The position numbers were made by a program, and so were the translations under genes. From Fusibacter sp963666805 (GTDB lineage: Bacteria; Bacillota; Clostridia; Peptostreptococcales; Acidaminobacteraceae): a DNA stretch of 64,000 nt. The notes beneath the pieces were generated by a model. The model ran no database searches. It saw only the letters and a program-made list of their open reading frames with translations, and was not told where the DNA came from. Location of the stretch: contig CAXXWR010000001.1 in assembly GCA_963666805.2 (NCBI GenBank), forward strand, positions 124,001 through 188,000, given 5' to 3'. Positions 61,136 through 64,000 of the stretch are shown one piece after another (position 1 is the first letter of the stretch; every line of letters starts with the position of its first letter).

Positions 61136-62071
61136 TTATCCTTTCTTTGAAACAATAACAGCCCATTCGCCTTTACGAATGACTTCTAATATATCAAAGT
61201 TTAATGATAATAGTTTTTCTTCGACGAGTGATACTTTATCTAAAATGATACCTGACGCAATAAAATAAGCATCATCCGCCATCACTTTTTCTACATCATC
61301 TGCTAACATAACAATAATTTCAGCTATGATATTGGCAACTACAATATTGCCCTTATCTTCAATGACATCAATCAAGTTACCATGGTGAACGGTTGCAATC
61401 TCTGCTAAACCATTTTGTTTAAAGTTGTCACGCGCTGTATAAACAGCTGTTTCATCAATATCAACGCCCGTTACAGCTTTTGCACCTAATAGTCCTGCTG
61501 CAATCCCTAGAATACCACTGCCACAGCCAACATCTATAACTGTGTCTGACGGTTTAAGATATTTTTCAACCATTTCTATACACATGCTGGTTGTTTCATG
61601 TGTACCTGACCCAAAAGCGTTACCTGGATCAATTTCAATAATCACATCATCTTCTTTTGCATCAAAGTGTTCCCATGTGGGTTTAACGACCATATGAGAG
61701 CCCAATCTAAACGGTTTGAAGTATTTCTTCCATTCATTTTCCCAATCAGTTGAATTCACTTTTTTATAAGTGATTTCACCCAATCCTTTATCCAGACCAA
61801 ATGAATCGAGTACTTCTACTTTCTTTTGAATAGCATCTACTGTTTGTTCAATGTCTTCTTTATCAACATAAGCGGTTACCAAAACACCTTCAAAATCTAA
61901 ACTAATGTTCTGCGGATCATAATAATCCCATTTCCCTTCAGATTGGTTTGTAAAGTCAGGATCATTGGGATTAAGAATCATGACACCATTTGCCCCTGCC
62001 TCTACAAGTATATTCATAACTGCATCTATTGCATTTTCACTTGTTTTTACATTAATTTCATACCAATTCAT
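61136..62071 (-). CDS. prmA: Ribosomal protein L11 methyltransferase
   Basis: 311 residues. NWYEINVKTSENAIDAVMNILVEAGANGVMI opens. The SAM site is IDVGCGSGILGIAAGLLGAKAVTGVDID (about 178-205), with DIDETAVYTARDN and the catalytic VVANIIAEIIVMLADDV. It trimethylates L11 and lies between dnaJ and rsmE as usual. Confidence 0.95.
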   Translation of the reverse strand: MNWYEINVKTSENAIDAVMNILVEAGANGVMILNPNDPDFTNQSEGKWDYYDPQNISLDFEGVLVTAYVDKEDIEQTVDAIQKKVEVLDSFGLDKGLGEITYKKVNSTDWENEWKKYFKPFRLGSHMVVKPTWEHFDAKEDDVIIEIDPGNAFGSGTHETTSMCIEMVEKYLKPSDTVIDVGCGSGILGIAAGLLGAKAVTGVDIDETAVYTARDNFKQNGLAEIATVHHGNLIDVIEDKGNIVVANIIAEIIVMLADDVEKVMADDAYFIASGIILDKVSLVEEKLLSLNFDILEVIRKGEWAVIVSKKG

Positions 62072-62162
62072 AAGTCACCTCTTTTATTCTTATAACACCA
62101 ATGATTATAACATATATCACGCCAAGGGTCTATCCTTTGCCCTGTCACCATCCTTTCATATG

Positions 62163-62203
62163 TAAAAAAACTCAGTCACTGGGGTCGCAACTGAGTTTTG
62201 AGT
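62163..62203 (-). terminator. Terminator after dnaJ
   Basis: AACTCAGTTGCGACC and GGTCACTGAGTTTTTTT-like arms (AACTCAGT/ACTGAGTT) with T-run on the minus strand, between dnaJ and prmA. Confidence 0.75.
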
Positions 62204-62210
62204 GTTTAAA

Positions 62211-63395
62211 TTAGTTGAAAGCATCTTTCATTTTTCCGAAGAAAGATTTATCGTCTTTTTTTTTACCCTTTTTAGAATGATCGCTTGAATCGTCTTCATC
62301 GACTCTCGCATTATTACTTGTAAGTGATTCGTTAAATGCTTCCAATAACTCTTTTTGTTTTTTATTAAGTGATGTTGGGATTTCAACATTAACCTTAACG
62401 TATTGGTCCCCTCTACCATAGCCATTAAGCACAGGGATCCCTTTACCTTTTAATTTAAATTGTTTACCACTTGGTGTTCCTGCAGGAATACTGAATTTGG
62501 CTTTGCCATCAAGTGTTGGCACCATTACTTCAGACCCCAATACAGCTTGAGGATAAGATACCCATAAATCATAATAAATATCATTGCCGTCACGTGTAAA
62601 GAATTTATGTGCCTTAACACGTAAAACAATCACAACGTCGCCACGAGGTCCACCATTTGTACCTAAGTCCGCTTTCCCACGTAGTTGCATATTGGCACCA
62701 TGAAATACACCTGCTGGTATTTGAATGGTTTCTTTATAGCGTTTCTTAATCTTACCATGTCCTTTACATTGATGACACGCTTCATCAAAAACTTCGCCTT
62801 TCCCTTTACAAGTTGGACAAACTTTGACAGAAATGGATTCTCCAAATAAAGAACGTTGTGAATATCGAACCTCACCCGTTCCGTTACAGGTTGAACACGT
62901 ATGTGTGTCTGTTCCAGGCTTAGCACCTGAACCATGACAAACATCACATTCTTCTGTACGAAGGAATTCTATCGTCTTTTCAGTACCAAACGCAGCCTCT
63001 TCAAATGTCAGTGTAATGTCAACACGGGTGTCTTTTCCCTTTCTAGGGGCATTTCTTCTGCTTTGAGATGAGAAACCGCCAAAACCACCGCCAAACATTT
63101 CATTGATGATATCTTCAAAGCCTCCAAAACCACCTTCAAAGCCTCCGAAGCCTCCAGCTCCCCCATTTTGATTGACTCCAGCATGTCCAAATTGATCGTA
63201 GAGTTTTCTCTTTTCAGGGTCACCTAATACTTCATAAGCTTCATTAATTTCTTTAAATTTAGTTTCAGCTTCTTTATCATCCGGATTTCGATCTGGATGG
63301 TATTTCATCGCAAGTTTACGGTAGGCTTTTTTGAGCTCTGCATCGTCGGCACTTTTGTCGACACCAAGCAACTCATAATAGTCTTGTTTGCTCAC
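62211..63395 (-). CDS. dnaJ: Chaperone protein DnaJ
   Basis: 394 residues. J-domain with YHPDRNPDD (HPD, about 32-40), Gly/Phe-rich linker (GGFGGFEGGFGGF), and four zinc motifs CDVCHGSG, CSTCNGTG, CPTCKGKG, CHQCKGHG (about 150-210), then two beta-sandwich domains and a Lys/Asp-rich tail. It delivers substrates to DnaK and stimulates ATP hydrolysis. Confidence 0.97.
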   Translation of the reverse strand: MSKQDYYELLGVDKSADDAELKKAYRKLAMKYHPDRNPDDKEAETKFKEINEAYEVLGDPEKRKLYDQFGHAGVNQNGGAGGFGGFEGGFGGFEDIINEMFGGGFGGFSSQSRRNAPRKGKDTRVDITLTFEEAAFGTEKTIEFLRTEECDVCHGSGAKPGTDTHTCSTCNGTGEVRYSQRSLFGESISVKVCPTCKGKGEVFDEACHQCKGHGKIKKRYKETIQIPAGVFHGANMQLRGKADLGTNGGPRGDVVIVLRVKAHKFFTRDGNDIYYDLWVSYPQAVLGSEVMVPTLDGKAKFSIPAGTPSGKQFKLKGKGIPVLNGYGRGDQYVKVNVEIPTSLNKKQKELLEAFNESLTSNNARVDEDDSSDHSKKGKKKDDKSFFGKMKDAFN

Positions 63396-63449
63396 TGCGT
63401 AACCGCCTTTCTTATATGTTCAGATTGATATTAATCGATGTTTCTAATT

Positions 63450-63472
63450 GAAAGGCACCCGAAGGTGCCTTA
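63450..63472 (-). terminator. Hairpin between dnaK and dnaJ
   Basis: AAGGCACC-TTCG-GGTGCCTTTC forms a stable tetraloop hairpin on the minus strand, 11 bases after the dnaK stop, followed by a weak T-run. It may partially terminate or protect the dnaK mRNA. Confidence 0.6.
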
Positions 63473-63482
63473 ATTACTTTTA

Positions 63483-64000
63483 CTAGTCTACCACTTCATA
63501 GTCCGCATCGTCAACATTATCATCTGAATCATTTACTGGACCATTGGCATCAGCACCTTGTCCAGCGGCTTGTTGCTCAGCATAAAGTTTTTGAGCCAAA
63601 GGTTGGAACGCATTTGTTAAGGCTTCAAGATCCGCTTTAATTTTGTCTAAATCATCAGTTGCCATTGATGCTTTAAGTGTTTCAATTTTAGCATTGATAT
63701 CTGATTTTTCATCTTCAGATACTTTATCACCTAAGTCACCCATTGATTTTTCAATTTCATAAATCATGTTATCGGCTTTATTTCTTTCTTCAATTAATTC
63801 TTTACGTTTTTTATCTTCTTCAGCATGTGCTTCAGCTTCTTTTACTTTTTTATCAATTTCTTCGTCAGAAAGATTAGTTGAAGCAGTAAGTGTAATGTGT
63901 TGTTCTTTACCTGTTCCTAAATCTTTTGCAGATACATTAACAATACCATTAGCATCTATATCAAATGTTACTTCTACTTGAGGCACACCTCTTCTTGCTG
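63483..64000 (-). CDS. dnaK: Chaperone protein DnaK (C-terminal part; 5' end outside window)
   Basis: The frame runs off the right edge, so only about 172 C-terminal residues are seen. ARRGVPQVEVTFDIDANGIVNVSAKDLGTGKEQHIT belongs to the substrate-binding beta-domain, followed by the alpha-helical lid and the acidic tail with PVNDSDDNVDDADYEVVD. The ATPase domain is not in the window. Upstream of dnaJ, the standard order. Confidence 0.95.
   Translation of the reverse strand, partial: ARRGVPQVEVTFDIDANGIVNVSAKDLGTGKEQHITLTASTNLSDEEIDKKVKEAEAHAEEDKKRKELIEERNKADNMIYEIEKSMGDLGDKVSEDEKSDINAKIETLKASMATDDLDKIKADLEALTNAFQPLAQKLYAEQQAAGQGADANGPVNDSDDNVDDADYEVVD

Overview
The window is AT-rich and looks like a chromosome segment of an anaerobic member of Clostridia (Bacillota). 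The pointers are the right-hand housekeeping genes (dnaK-dnaJ-prmA-rsmE-mtaB-HIT-rpsU-yqeY; phoH-pgpH-ybeY-cdd-era; recO; a glycyl-tRNA synthetase behind a T-box leader; PPDK with its regulatory kinase; dgt-dnaG-rpoD-trmK-nif3; class A RNase P RNA), the GGAGG-type ribosome binding sites and a TM1432-1434-type glycerol-3-phosphate operon. Almost every gene is on the minus strand. No tRNA, rRNA, CRISPR array or prophage was seen.

Positions 1-12.5 kb are an accessory region that I read as an integron-type gene cassette array. Eleven consecutive minus-strand genes (464-12442) are separated by ten attC-like sites. In gene orientation each site opens with an RYYYAAC-like box just after a stop codon and closes with a GTTRRRY-like box just before the next gene. 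Several sites share one internal block, and two are unusually short. The cargo is typical of cassettes: PAT-like, double-GNAT and AAC(6')-like acetyltransferases, an AAC(3)-like enzyme, two APH-fold kinases, an Asp/Glu racemase, an EcsC-like protein, and unknowns that include a large PIN-domain membrane protein and a ParB/Srx-like protein. No integrase gene lies in the window, so this is an integrase-less attC cluster as seen here. One attC site is interrupted by an IS110-family element (about 7978-9506). Its 5' non-coding region contains what looks like a bridge (seek) RNA: one guide matches ten bases of the interrupted attC, and a second matches eight bases of the element's own right end.

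12.7-16.1 kb holds a DUF1667 / FAD oxidoreductase / glycerol-3-phosphate dehydrogenase-like operon behind a promoter and a leader terminator, which suggests antitermination control. 16.1-20.0 kb is a heterodimeric ABC exporter plus DUF454 operon with a Fur-like palindrome directly after its -10 box, so it is probably iron regulated. 20.1-22.7 kb encodes two zinc-ribbon membrane proteins, followed by rnpB. 23.3-29.1 kb is the nif3-trmK-rpoD-dnaG-dgt group, and then comes a transmembrane chemoreceptor. 31.7-36.1 kb is an operon of an FmdE-family protein, a lipoprotein-FecCD-FecE type ABC importer and a methyltransferase, behind a structured leader that ends in a terminator. 36.3-39.8 kb pairs a PEP-hydrolase-like TIM barrel and a UPF0261/Tm-1-like protein with an AraC-type regulator whose sensor domain is a paralogue of the same TIM barrel.

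The remainder is conserved housekeeping sequence. Two essential or widely conserved genes look damaged: glyS carries an 8-bp tandem insertion that frameshifts its last ~30 codons, and rsmE has two separate single-base frameshifts. Either real mutation or assembly error could explain them.
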